Under the pieces are notes generated by a model. The model searched no databases. It worked only from the letters and a program-made list of their open reading frames with translations, and was not told where the DNA came from. Shown here in pieces: positions 1-5,692 of a stretch of DNA of 7,102 nucleotides. Position numbers and translations under genes: made by a program. Source of the stretch: Dorea sp. GTDB taxonomy: Bacteria; Bacillota_A; Clostridia; Lachnospirales; Lachnospiraceae. The stretch is from contig JAEDLC010000094.1 of assembly GCA_016295505.1 (NCBI GenBank), forward strand, positions 1-7,102, written 5' to 3'. How positions within the stretch are numbered: position 1 is the first letter of the stretch; every line of letters starts with the position of its first letter.

Positions 1-3
1 CAT
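1..3 (-). other. Possible start codon of the next minus-strand gene, at the left window edge
   Basis: The first three bases read ATG on the minus strand. A good ribosome binding site (GAGGAAG, plus positions 7-13) lies 3 nt upstream of it. A promoter-like pair stands a further 60-90 nt upstream. This fits the start of a gene lying to the left of the window, but none of its coding sequence is visible, so neither the product nor the reality of the gene can be judged. Confidence 0.35.
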
Positions 4-70
4 ATACTTCCTCGCTTTCCTTTCTTACAGGAATTCTGCCGGACGCAGACATTCCGTCTATACTGAATAC

Positions 71-99
71 TTTATCTATTCTACTTCTCCAACTCTCAA
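71..99 (-). promoter_or_regulatory. Candidate sigma-A promoter downstream of proX
   Basis: On the minus strand TTGAGA (plus 94-99, 5 of 6 matches to the -35 consensus) is followed after exactly 17 nt by GATAAA (plus 71-76, 4 of 6 matches to the -10 consensus). Transcription would start near position 64 and run off the left edge, giving a leader of about 60 nt before the putative ATG at positions 1-3. The surrounding stretch (1-141) holds no complete gene. Its AT-rich part beside proX ends in a run of seven T on the minus strand, without a convincing terminator stem. Confidence 0.35.
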
Positions 100-141
100 C
101 ATGCAATAAAAAAACTATAAAATCACCATAAAATATATCTG

Positions 142-633
142 TTATAATTTAATCTTCACTACATCCACATCCAGATTCCAGAGAAACTTATCCAGATCTT
201 TAAAAGACAGAAACACTGTCGCTGTATTTTCCAGCGGATGAATTCCCATGCTCTTACATCTGCTCAGATTCTTATCGATAAAAAACTCTACGTTATGCTC
301 TGTATCATTCATAAGAGCAAATGGAGTCACACTTCCCTGCTTTACTCCCAGATACTTTTCCAGACGTTCTTCAGAAGCGAAGCTTAAGTTTCCTGCTCCA
401 AGCTGCCTTCCAAGCGTCTTAAGATCCACCTTGGTCTTTTCGTCAGCTGTTACAAGAAAATGTCTCTTCCCTTTGGAATCTCTTAAGAACAGATTCTTAC
501 AGAGAGTCCCTTTTTCCGGGAGTCCCAGTCTGTCCATATCTTCCATCGTATGAACCGGTTCGTGCTCAACGACCTCATACTTGATATTCATCTTCTTCAA
601 TGCGTCATATACCCGCTGTTTCTGATCTTCCAT
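142..633 (-). CDS. proX: YbaK/ProX-type Ala-tRNA(Pro) deacylase (prolyl-tRNA synthetase-associated editing domain)
   Basis: The 163-residue protein is a stand-alone member of the YbaK/INS editing superfamily. ProX/PrdX (ProXp-ala) members hydrolyse alanine mischarged onto tRNA(Pro), in trans to a prolyl-tRNA synthetase that cannot edit. Visible hallmarks are K46 in the CKNLFL segment (the position of the conserved editing lysine), FLVTADEKTKVDLK at 59-72, GSVTPFAL at 100-107, and GIHPLENTATV at 130-140. The length is typical for a single-domain family member. The ATG start is supported by an AAAGGAG ribosome binding site (plus 643-649), 9 nt upstream. It lies 16 nt after the HTH-cupin regulator gene and is probably cotranscribed with it. 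The specificity for Ala-tRNA(Pro), rather than Cys- or another mischarged tRNA, is inferred from overall similarity to ProX and not proven by the residues alone. Confidence 0.87.
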   Translation of the reverse strand: MEDQKQRVYDALKKMNIKYEVVEHEPVHTMEDMDRLGLPEKGTLCKNLFLRDSKGKRHFLVTADEKTKVDLKTLGRQLGAGNLSFASEERLEKYLGVKQGSVTPFALMNDTEHNVEFFIDKNLSRCKSMGIHPLENTATVFLSFKDLDKFLWNLDVDVVKIKL

Positions 634-649
634 GCTGCAAAACTCCTTT

Positions 650-1204
650 CTAGTTTGGGTAGTGAACTACAATATTCGCAGTTACCATTTCTTTTCCTGT
701 GTTCTTATATATGTATTCATCAAAAGCATTATAAGAGGCAGAATCTCCTGCTTTTAATGCATACTCCTTATCCTTGAATATCAGTGTAAGCTCACCGGAA
801 TACACAGTTATGAATTCCCGTGTGCCGTTCATCTGACGATTCGCCTGCATCATCCCGCCTTCATCAAATTCCAGATCGAAGATCTCAAAATCCTGTCCGT
901 TCCGAAAATTAAAGATCGGATAGAGGCGATATCTTCCGTCATCACCTGTAAGCGGTGCAACTTCTCTTTTTCCGGTTCTGCAAAAAGGCATCGGTTTATC
1001 TGTAGTAAATGCCGTGACCGGAACCTTTAACCCCAGTGAAAGCTTATACACCGTTGAGATCGTAGGATTCACTTCCCCACGCTCCAACTGGCTTAACATG
1101 CTTTTACTGATCGATGTCAGAGATGACACCTGCTCCAGACTCAGTCCCTTGCCCTTTCGTATCTCCTTTAAATTCTCTGCAATCAATTGATTTAGATGAT
1201 CCAA
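650..1204 (-). CDS. XRE-family HTH-cupin transcriptional regulator
   Basis: The 184-residue protein has an N-terminal Cro/C1-type helix-turn-helix (about residues 8-65; the core runs through LSLEQVSSLTSISKSMLSQLERG and then NPTISTVYKLSLGL). A C-terminal cupin beta-barrel follows (about 105-182), with the strand-turn patterns VYSGELTLIFKDKEY and LKAGDSASYNAF. This is the layout of the SutR/PuuR-like HTH-cupin repressors that bind a small ligand in the cupin. The usual metal-binding histidines are not evident: E130 stands in the first cupin motif, and the common PHxYxN of the second reads DEYIYKN. The ligand is therefore unknown and may be bound without metal. The start is TTG, chosen because a strong GGAGGGGG site sits 7 nt upstream and no earlier in-frame ATG exists. 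Its own promoter and a likely operator lie directly upstream. ProX follows after 16 nt. Confidence 0.85.
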   Translation of the reverse strand: MDHLNQLIAENLKEIRKGKGLSLEQVSSLTSISKSMLSQLERGEVNPTISTVYKLSLGLKVPVTAFTTDKPMPFCRTGKREVAPLTGDDGRYRLYPIFNFRNGQDFEIFDLEFDEGGMMQANRQMNGTREFITVYSGELTLIFKDKEYALKAGDSASYNAFDEYIYKNTGKEMVTANIVVHYPN

Positions 1205-1211
1205 TCGGATT

Positions 1212-1219
1212 CCCCCTCC
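1212..1219 (-). promoter_or_regulatory. Ribosome binding site that fixes a TTG start
   Basis: The minus strand reads GGAGGGGG, then AATCCGA, then TTG. The site is strong and well spaced, and supports TTG at plus 1202-1204 as the start of the HTH-cupin gene. A weak TTG start behind a strong binding site is common for regulators made at low level. Confidence 0.6.
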
Positions 1220-1221
1220 GG

Positions 1222-1242
1222 AAATTCCTGTATATGGAATTT
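1222..1242 (-). promoter_or_regulatory. Candidate operator: perfect inverted repeat at the regulator's transcription start
   Basis: A perfect 7-bp inverted repeat (AAATTCC and GGAATTT) is separated by 7 nt, spanning 21 bp in all. It begins about 7 nt downstream of the TATAAT box, so it covers roughly +1 to +21 of the predicted transcript. Position, symmetry and size fit a dimeric Cro/C1-type repressor site, and the gene just downstream encodes such a protein. Autoregulation is inferred from this arrangement. Confidence 0.5.
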
Positions 1243-1248
1243 TTTTCT

Positions 1249-1277
1249 ATTATATTGCATATTTATTCGAAAGTAAA
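1249..1277 (-). promoter_or_regulatory. Sigma-A-type promoter of the HTH-cupin/proX unit
   Basis: On the minus strand TTTACT (plus 1272-1277, 4 of 6 matches to TTGACA) is followed after 17 nt by a perfect TATAAT (plus 1249-1254). The spacer is AT-rich. The promoter lies in the 79-nt gap after the dihydrouridine synthase gene, and the predicted start is near 1242. No terminator hairpin is visible in the same gap, so read-through from the upstream genes is also possible. Confidence 0.6.
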
Positions 1278-1283
1278 GAAAAA

Positions 1284-2210
1284 TCACAGGATTTCATTCA
1301 CCGCTTCTATATATCGATCCAGCTTTTCTGCTTTTTTTATTTTTTTCATCGACTTTTCAGATGTTGGAAACAGGTATCCCATATAACACCAGATCTCTTT
1401 CATCTTAAAAAGAACATTCTTATCTCCGGAATTCACTTCTCTGTAATCGTTCAGAAGCCTGTCATGGAATATGCGAAGTCTTTTCCTGTCCACTTCCCCG
1501 GATTTCCTGGTACCTTCAAGTTCCTCCGTAAGGCATGGGTTATAGATCACGCCCCTCCCAAGCATCAGAACATTTGTCTTTGGAAATCGTTCCCTGATCC
1601 GGTCAGCATCTTTCACGGTAAAGATATCTCCGTTATAACACAATGAATGATCACTGTTTTTCACTGCATAGTCATACATCTCCAGATTTGGTGTATTTTT
1701 ATAAAAATCCTGCTGCACCCTCGGATGAATGATCAGTTCTTCCAGCGGATACTGATTATAGATTCGCAGAAGCTCCTCAAACTCCTGTGCATGAAGTTTT
1801 CCGATTCTTGTTTTAATTGATACTTTGACATCTGCCTTTTGAAACACCTGATCCAGGAACCGGTCAAGTTCCTCCGGCTTCGCCAGAAATCCTGATCCGC
1901 GATACTTTGAGACCACTGTTTTCGACGGACAGCCCAGATTCAGATTCACTTCCCGGTATCCGTAATCTTTCAGTTTTCCGGCAGTACGCAGGAAATCTTC
2001 CGCACAGTTTGTAAGTATCTGCGGTACCAGATACATTCCCTCATTATGCTCCGGGAGAATCTCATTTTTCTCCCTGGAATTAAAATCTTTCTTGGTATGC
2101 GGCACCAGAAACGGTGTGAAATACTTGTCCATCGGACGGAAACAGCTGTGATAGGCCCGCCTGTATACGTAAGTTGTGATTCCCTCCAGCGGGGCAAGAT
2201 AATACTTCAT
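1284..2210 (-). CDS. dus: tRNA-dihydrouridine synthase family protein
   Basis: The 308-residue flavoenzyme would reduce specific uridines in the tRNA D-loop to dihydrouridine, using FMN and NAD(P)H. It shows the Dus TIM-barrel signatures in order: YLAPLEGIT at 4-12 (FMN-binding N-terminus), NLGCPSKTVV at 91-100 with catalytic C94, KTRIG at 133-137, IHPR at 161-164, NGD at 193-195 and LGRG at 217-220 (phosphate-binding end of the barrel), then a helical C-terminal domain. An in-frame ATG at 2249 would add 13 residues and overlap the hydrogenase gene by 29 nt. The ATG at 2210 is preferred because the protein then begins directly with the family N-terminus and an AGGAGGAG site lies 4 nt upstream. 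The gene starts 10 nt after the hydrogenase stop codon, so translation is probably coupled. Which uridines it modifies cannot be told from the sequence. Confidence 0.9.
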   Translation of the reverse strand: MKYYLAPLEGITTYVYRRAYHSCFRPMDKYFTPFLVPHTKKDFNSREKNEILPEHNEGMYLVPQILTNCAEDFLRTAGKLKDYGYREVNLNLGCPSKTVVSKYRGSGFLAKPEELDRFLDQVFQKADVKVSIKTRIGKLHAQEFEELLRIYNQYPLEELIIHPRVQQDFYKNTPNLEMYDYAVKNSDHSLCYNGDIFTVKDADRIRERFPKTNVLMLGRGVIYNPCLTEELEGTRKSGEVDRKRLRIFHDRLLNDYREVNSGDKNVLFKMKEIWCYMGYLFPTSEKSMKKIKKAEKLDRYIEAVNEIL

Positions 2211-2214
2211 ATTA

Positions 2215-2222
2215 CTCCTCCT
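2215..2222 (-). promoter_or_regulatory. Ribosome binding site of dus overlapping the upstream stop codon
   Basis: The minus strand reads TTTAGGAGGAGTAATATG. The TAG stop of the hydrogenase gene forms part of the AGGAGGAG site, and TAAT separates it from the dus ATG. This supports both the shorter dus start and translational coupling. Confidence 0.7.
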
Positions 2223-3453
2223 AAAGCCTGCGGGTGAGTAAAGACTCATCTTCCAGAAGTTCCTCCACCGTATGAAATCCCAATTCTTCCAGAATCTTCA
2301 ATACATATGGATTCTCAAGCGGTGTCCGAAACTCTGCGGCTTCTGCATAATCATCTACATATTGTTTTCCTTCTTCCCGCGAAAGAAGCGCTTTGGGTCC
2401 TCCGACACATCCGCCGGCACAACCCATTCCTTCAAAAAAACTGGCATCCGTCTTTCCTGCCCGGATCCGTTCGATCATCTCCATGCAGGCTCTTGTTCCA
2501 TCAGCCTGCTCCGCCTTTACTGCAATATCCCGGTCTGACCTGAGCTGTTGAACCATCTTTTCTACAGCCCGGCTCACGCCTCCGGTACGCGCATAGAGTC
2601 TTCCGGCTTCAGATGCATGTTCTTTCTTCACATCTGCAAGCTTCTCGGGATGGATGTCGGCTGCTGTCAATATATCCTGCATTTCCTGAAATGTCAGTAC
2701 ATAATCCACCGCATCTGCAATATCCGGTTCTTTTGCCTCTTTCTTTTTTGCCAGACAAGGTCCTAAAAATACCGTAACTGCATCCGGATGAAGTCTTTTT
2801 ATCATACGCCCGCATGCAATCATTGGAGAGACAGCTCCCGGAACATGAGGAAGCAGCTCATGGAAGATCTTACGTATCATGGCAATCCACACCGGACAGC
2901 AGCAGCTGGTCAACTGGTAATCCCCTTTTTTCTTTACATGACGGTCGTATTCCAGCGCTTCTTTCAGCGTCAGAATATCAGCAAACAGTGCTACTTCCAC
3001 CATACCGGTAAAACCCAGTGCCTTTGCCGCAGTCCGAAGCTTTCCAAGCGTGACATCTTTCCCAAACTGCCCCACGGCTGCCGGAGCCACAAGAAGATAA
3101 ACCGGTTCTTTTGCCTCTCTGACCGCTTTCATCACAGGCAGCACATCTTTTCTCGCTGTAAGCCTCTCCATACTGCATGCATCCATACAGGCGCCACATC
3201 CGCTGCAAAGCTTTGGGCTTATTGAAAGTTTCCCCTCTTCATCCCTTATGATGGCATCAAAGATACAGCTTTGCCGGCACGCCCTGTCATATGCGCATTT
3301 CTCACAATCACTCACCGGAATCACCGGTGCATACTTTTCCGGATGCAGCAGACAATCCAGATGCCTGGAATCATACTGTGGAGGAAGTGGTTCTTCCAGT
3401 TTCACTTTTCTATTCAGAATATCTCTGTATAATTCATCAAAAGTTTTCATCAT
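2221..3453 (-). CDS. Small [FeFe]-hydrogenase-like protein with two N-terminal iron-sulfur motifs
   Basis: The 410-residue protein combines two cysteine motifs with an iron-only hydrogenase large-subunit core. The first motif is C50, C53, C59, C63 (CX2CX5CX3C, longer than the ferredoxin spacing). The second is C83, C86, C89, C93 (CX2CX2CX3C, typical [4Fe-4S]). The three H-cluster loops are visible: TSCCCPVW at 182-189; GPCLAKKKE at 231-239 with C233, K236 and E239; and FEGMGCAGGCVGG at 340-352 with C345 and C349. Together these keep the four cubane-ligand cysteines, and the extra C185 matches the proton-transfer cysteine of classical enzymes. Loop 2 has Gly where group A enzymes have Met, so this is not a classical group A hydrogenase. 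It may oxidise or evolve H2, or sense it. No partner subunit or HydE/F/G maturase is in the window. The first of two tandem ATGs is used; the second, at 3450, is about equally plausible from the GGCGG site. Confidence 0.85.
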   Translation of the reverse strand: MMKTFDELYRDILNRKVKLEEPLPPQYDSRHLDCLLHPEKYAPVIPVSDCEKCAYDRACRQSCIFDAIIRDEEGKLSISPKLCSGCGACMDACSMERLTARKDVLPVMKAVREAKEPVYLLVAPAAVGQFGKDVTLGKLRTAAKALGFTGMVEVALFADILTLKEALEYDRHVKKKGDYQLTSCCCPVWIAMIRKIFHELLPHVPGAVSPMIACGRMIKRLHPDAVTVFLGPCLAKKKEAKEPDIADAVDYVLTFQEMQDILTAADIHPEKLADVKKEHASEAGRLYARTGGVSRAVEKMVQQLRSDRDIAVKAEQADGTRACMEMIERIRAGKTDASFFEGMGCAGGCVGGPKALLSREEGKQYVDDYAEAAEFRTPLENPYVLKILEELGFHTVEELLEDESLLTRRL

Positions 3454-3517
3454 CTTTCCGCCCTTCAGACATTTTTATCTACATTATTGGTTGAAAAATG
3501 ATGAATTATACGCTTTC

Positions 3518-4036
3518 CTAATCTGTCAGAATCCTTTCAAACGCCACTCGAAGATCACCGTCTTCACATCCTCCGACCAGACGTATCGTTCCACATGGTT
3601 CAAAGCCTGCTTTTTTCAGAGCATGCTGCATCGGCAGATTTCCCGGATGTGTATCGATACGTACCGTCTCAAAACCGGCTTTTCTCGCCAGTTCAAATCC
3701 ATAGGCAAACATCCGGCCCGCGACTCCCTTTCCCTTACATCCATCGGCTACACATACCCGGTGCATGGAAGCATATGGGATATCCGTCAGCCATTGTCCA
3801 TCAATTTCCTTGTACGAAGGATCCGGTGTCGTCTGGAAAGCAAATATCCCCTGAATCACACCATCCTCCATTGCAAGATAGGTGCAGGCATTGATCACAT
3901 CCTGCTCCCAGACTTCTCTGGAAGGATATCCTTTTTGCCACTGGTCCAGTCCCAGACCGTGAAGCTGCTTTTTCGCGTCTTCTGTAATCTCACACATACG
4001 GTCAATGTGTTCATTTTGTGCAATGATAAATTCCAT
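3518..4036 (-). CDS. GNAT-family N-acetyltransferase
   Basis: The 172-residue protein has the GNAT fold signatures: an N-terminal strand (MEFIIAQ), then HRVCVADGCKGKGVAGRMF at 92-110, which holds the acetyl-CoA pyrophosphate-binding loop (GCKGKG). The C-terminal motif is RIDTHPGNLPMQHALKKAGF at 127-146, where the aspartate and asparagine of this subfamily are retained. It would transfer an acetyl group from acetyl-CoA to an amine; the substrate cannot be predicted. An in-frame ATG at 4114 would add 26 residues and overlap the trmO gene by 35 nt. The ATG at 4036 is preferred because an AGAGGAAG site stands 4 nt upstream and the protein then begins at the usual first strand. The gene lies 43 nt after trmO. 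A 64-nt gap precedes the hydrogenase gene, which may or may not be cotranscribed. Confidence 0.85.
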   Translation of the reverse strand: MEFIIAQNEHIDRMCEITEDAKKQLHGLGLDQWQKGYPSREVWEQDVINACTYLAMEDGVIQGIFAFQTTPDPSYKEIDGQWLTDIPYASMHRVCVADGCKGKGVAGRMFAYGFELARKAGFETVRIDTHPGNLPMQHALKKAGFEPCGTIRLVGGCEDGDLRVAFERILTD

Positions 4037-4079
4037 CTCTCTTCCTCTCAATCCATACCTGATATTTTTCTTTTTACAA

Positions 4080-4775
4080 TCAGTCCTGTCCGTTCTGCTG
4101 TACCTCGCAGACAATCAGTCTTCTTTCCTTCACCTGAAATCTTACTTCAAGATCTGCATATGCCATTCCATAGATTCTCTGCGGGTCCTTCTGATAAGAT
4201 GGCCTGGGATCCTGTGCAAGGATCTGTATCAGCGGCTCTCTCTGTTCTTCCGGGACAACTGCAAGCCATCGATCGGGGAACTCCACTTCCAGACAATATT
4301 CCTGTACACGTTCGGCAAATCCACCCAACGCATCCGGATGACAATCCACATATGAAAGATACGGTTTGATGTCATAGATCGGCGTCCCATCCATAAGGTC
4401 CGCACCTTCTACATACAACACCATCCCCTCCGAATCTTCTTTTTCCATACGCAAAAGTCTTACGCAGGACAATCCAAGTGGGTTCGGGCGAAACGGTGAA
4501 CGGGTAGCAAATACCCCTACCCTTTCATTTCCTCCAAGTCTTGGCGGACGGACCGTTGGACTCCATTCCTCTCTGACTGCCTCTGAAAATTCCCAGATCA
4601 GCCAGAGATGCGAATATCCTTCCAGTCCCCTTAAGGCATCCGGATTTCGGTATTCCGGTTCAAATACAATCTTTCCTTTCGTATCCGCAAGCCCACTCTG
4701 CCTTGGAATTCCAAACTTAGTCGGAAAATCCGTACGAATGCGGGCAATCGGTTTTATGATTCTGCTTCTTTCCAT
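4080..4775 (-). CDS. trmO: tRNA (N6-threonylcarbamoyladenosine(37)-N6)-methyltransferase TrmO
   Basis: The 231-residue protein belongs to the UPF0066/TsaA family, which uses S-adenosylmethionine to methylate t6A37 to m6t6A37 in threonine tRNAs that read ACY codons. The family signature FATRSPFRPNPLGLS is intact at 89-103, followed by LMDGTPIYDIKPYLSY at 127-142. The C-terminal domain, with DPRPSYQKDP at 189-198 and YG at 202-203, is present, so it is a full-length two-domain member close in size to E. coli TrmO. An upstream ATG at 4883 would add 36 residues lying inside the aldo/keto reductase gene. The start at 4775 is chosen because the protein then begins at the conserved ERSRIIKPIARI strand, with GGGGAG 5 nt upstream. 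It begins 13 nt after the reductase stop codon. Confidence 0.93.
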   Translation of the reverse strand: MERSRIIKPIARIRTDFPTKFGIPRQSGLADTKGKIVFEPEYRNPDALRGLEGYSHLWLIWEFSEAVREEWSPTVRPPRLGGNERVGVFATRSPFRPNPLGLSCVRLLRMEKEDSEGMVLYVEGADLMDGTPIYDIKPYLSYVDCHPDALGGFAERVQEYCLEVEFPDRWLAVVPEEQREPLIQILAQDPRPSYQKDPQRIYGMAYADLEVRFQVKERRLIVCEVQQNGQD

Positions 4776-4780
4776 CACTG

Positions 4781-4786
4781 CTCCCC
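4781..4786 (-). promoter_or_regulatory. Ribosome binding site deciding the trmO start
   Basis: The minus strand reads GGGGAG, then CAGTG, then ATG. The site lies just after the aldo/keto reductase stop codon (TGA at plus 4789-4791). No comparable site was sought in detail for the upstream ATG, which lies inside the reductase gene. Confidence 0.55.
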
Positions 4787-4788
4787 AA

Positions 4789-5649
4789 TCAGAAACGGAC
4801 TCTTTCTCTGTCAGGATGTTCTCCTGACCATCCTGCCTGTGGCATCGTATCCAGGCGATACATATCTTCCTGCAAGATTTCAAACGAGAAAATGTTCTGG
4901 TTTTCCTTCATTCTCTCCATCGCAGAAGATTTTGGCAGAGGAACAATATTCCTCTGTACAGCATATCGAAGACAGATCTGCGCCGGGGATACCCCGTATT
5001 TTTCAGACAGATTTTTTATCAACGGCTCTTTAAGAACTCTTTTCCGTCCGATCGGGCTCCATGCCTGTACCAGAATCTGATGATCCTGGCAATAACGAAC
5101 TGCCGCCTCCTGTGTATAGCCCGGATGAAACTCCAGCTGATCCACCATCGGCTGAATCCTGCAATGGTTTCTGATATTTTCTATATGATGGGGAAGGAAA
5201 TTACTAAGTCCGATTGCGCGGATTCTTCCCTCCTCATATAATTCTTCCATTGCCCTCCAGGTCTCCACATCCAGAGACTTCCAGTCATCATAATCCGGCG
5301 TAGGCAGCGGCCAGTGAATCAGGTAGAGATCCAGATAGTCTGTCTGCAGTCTTTCAAGTGTTCCCTCGAAAGCTTTTTTCGTCTCCTCATACCCCATCTC
5401 CTCTTTCCAGAGCTTTGATGCAAGGAAAAACTCACTCCTTGGAATCCCGCTTTGTTCTATAGCCTGCGCAAGATATTCTTCCGTCCCGTAAAATGATGCT
5501 GTATCAAAATACCGGTAACCGGCTTCTATCGCCATCCGGATAATATCTGCGCTCTTTCCGTCCGCAGCTTTATAGGTTCCAAAAGCCACACACGGTATCT
5601 GTACTCCGTTGTTCAATGTATAGCAATCACTGATACTGGTCATCTTCAT
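4789..5649 (-). CDS. Aldo/keto reductase
   Basis: The 286-residue protein is a complete single-domain NADP(H)-dependent oxidoreductase of the (beta/alpha)8-barrel AKR superfamily, of the short bacterial (2,5-diketo-gluconate reductase/glyoxal reductase-like) type. The catalytic tetrad is visible as D49, Y54, K79 and H112, in the contexts YFDTASFYG, ASKLW and LIHWP. Cofactor-site segments GLSNF (147-151), QLEFHP (171-176), WSPIGR (197-202) and VPLPKSS (236-242) are all present. It probably reduces small aldehydes or ketones in the cytoplasm; the physiological substrate is not identifiable. The first ATG is supported by AGGAGG (plus 5657-5662), 7 nt upstream; the ATG two codons later is too far from it. 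It follows nfo after 43 nt and precedes trmO by 13 nt. Confidence 0.93.
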   Translation of the reverse strand: MKMTSISDCYTLNNGVQIPCVAFGTYKAADGKSADIIRMAIEAGYRYFDTASFYGTEEYLAQAIEQSGIPRSEFFLASKLWKEEMGYEETKKAFEGTLERLQTDYLDLYLIHWPLPTPDYDDWKSLDVETWRAMEELYEEGRIRAIGLSNFLPHHIENIRNHCRIQPMVDQLEFHPGYTQEAAVRYCQDHQILVQAWSPIGRKRVLKEPLIKNLSEKYGVSPAQICLRYAVQRNIVPLPKSSAMERMKENQNIFSFEILQEDMYRLDTMPQAGWSGEHPDRERVRF

Positions 5650-5692
5650 ACTGTTTCCTCCTGTACACTCAGATATCTGTTCTGTATTACTT

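Noticed and set aside
108..150. Possible terminator after proX: an 8-bp stem (AAATTATA with TATAGTTT, one G-U pair) next to a run of seven T on the minus strand
   Set aside because: The stem is almost pure A-T and the loop is 23 nt, so it would be very weak; AT-rich intergenic DNA gives such pairings by chance.
2788..3225. Plus-strand open frame of 145 codons inside the hydrogenase gene
   Set aside because: No domain pattern or ribosome binding site was noted, and it lies wholly antisense to a gene with clear H-cluster motifs.
3470..3500. Inverted repeat CATTTTT/AAAAATG with a 17-nt loop before the hydrogenase gene
   Set aside because: Short, AT-rich and with a long loop; not a credible terminator or operator without conservation data.
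3505..3510. Perfect TATAAT on the minus strand between the acetyltransferase and hydrogenase genes
   Set aside because: No acceptable -35 hexamer at 16-18 nt. The nearest candidate, CTGACA at 3524-3529, is only 13 nt away, and there is no extended -10 TGn.
3248..4369. Long plus-strand open frame of 373 codons running antisense to the hydrogenase, acetyltransferase and trmO genes
   Set aside because: It is rich in Ser, His, Pro and Phe with no recognisable motif and is overlapped by three strongly supported minus-strand genes; it is the antisense shadow of their codon use.
5670..5679. Ten-base palindrome CAGATATCTG in the nfo/aldo-keto reductase gap
   Set aside because: Short perfect palindromes of this size arise by chance, there is no promoter beside it and no second copy was noticed.
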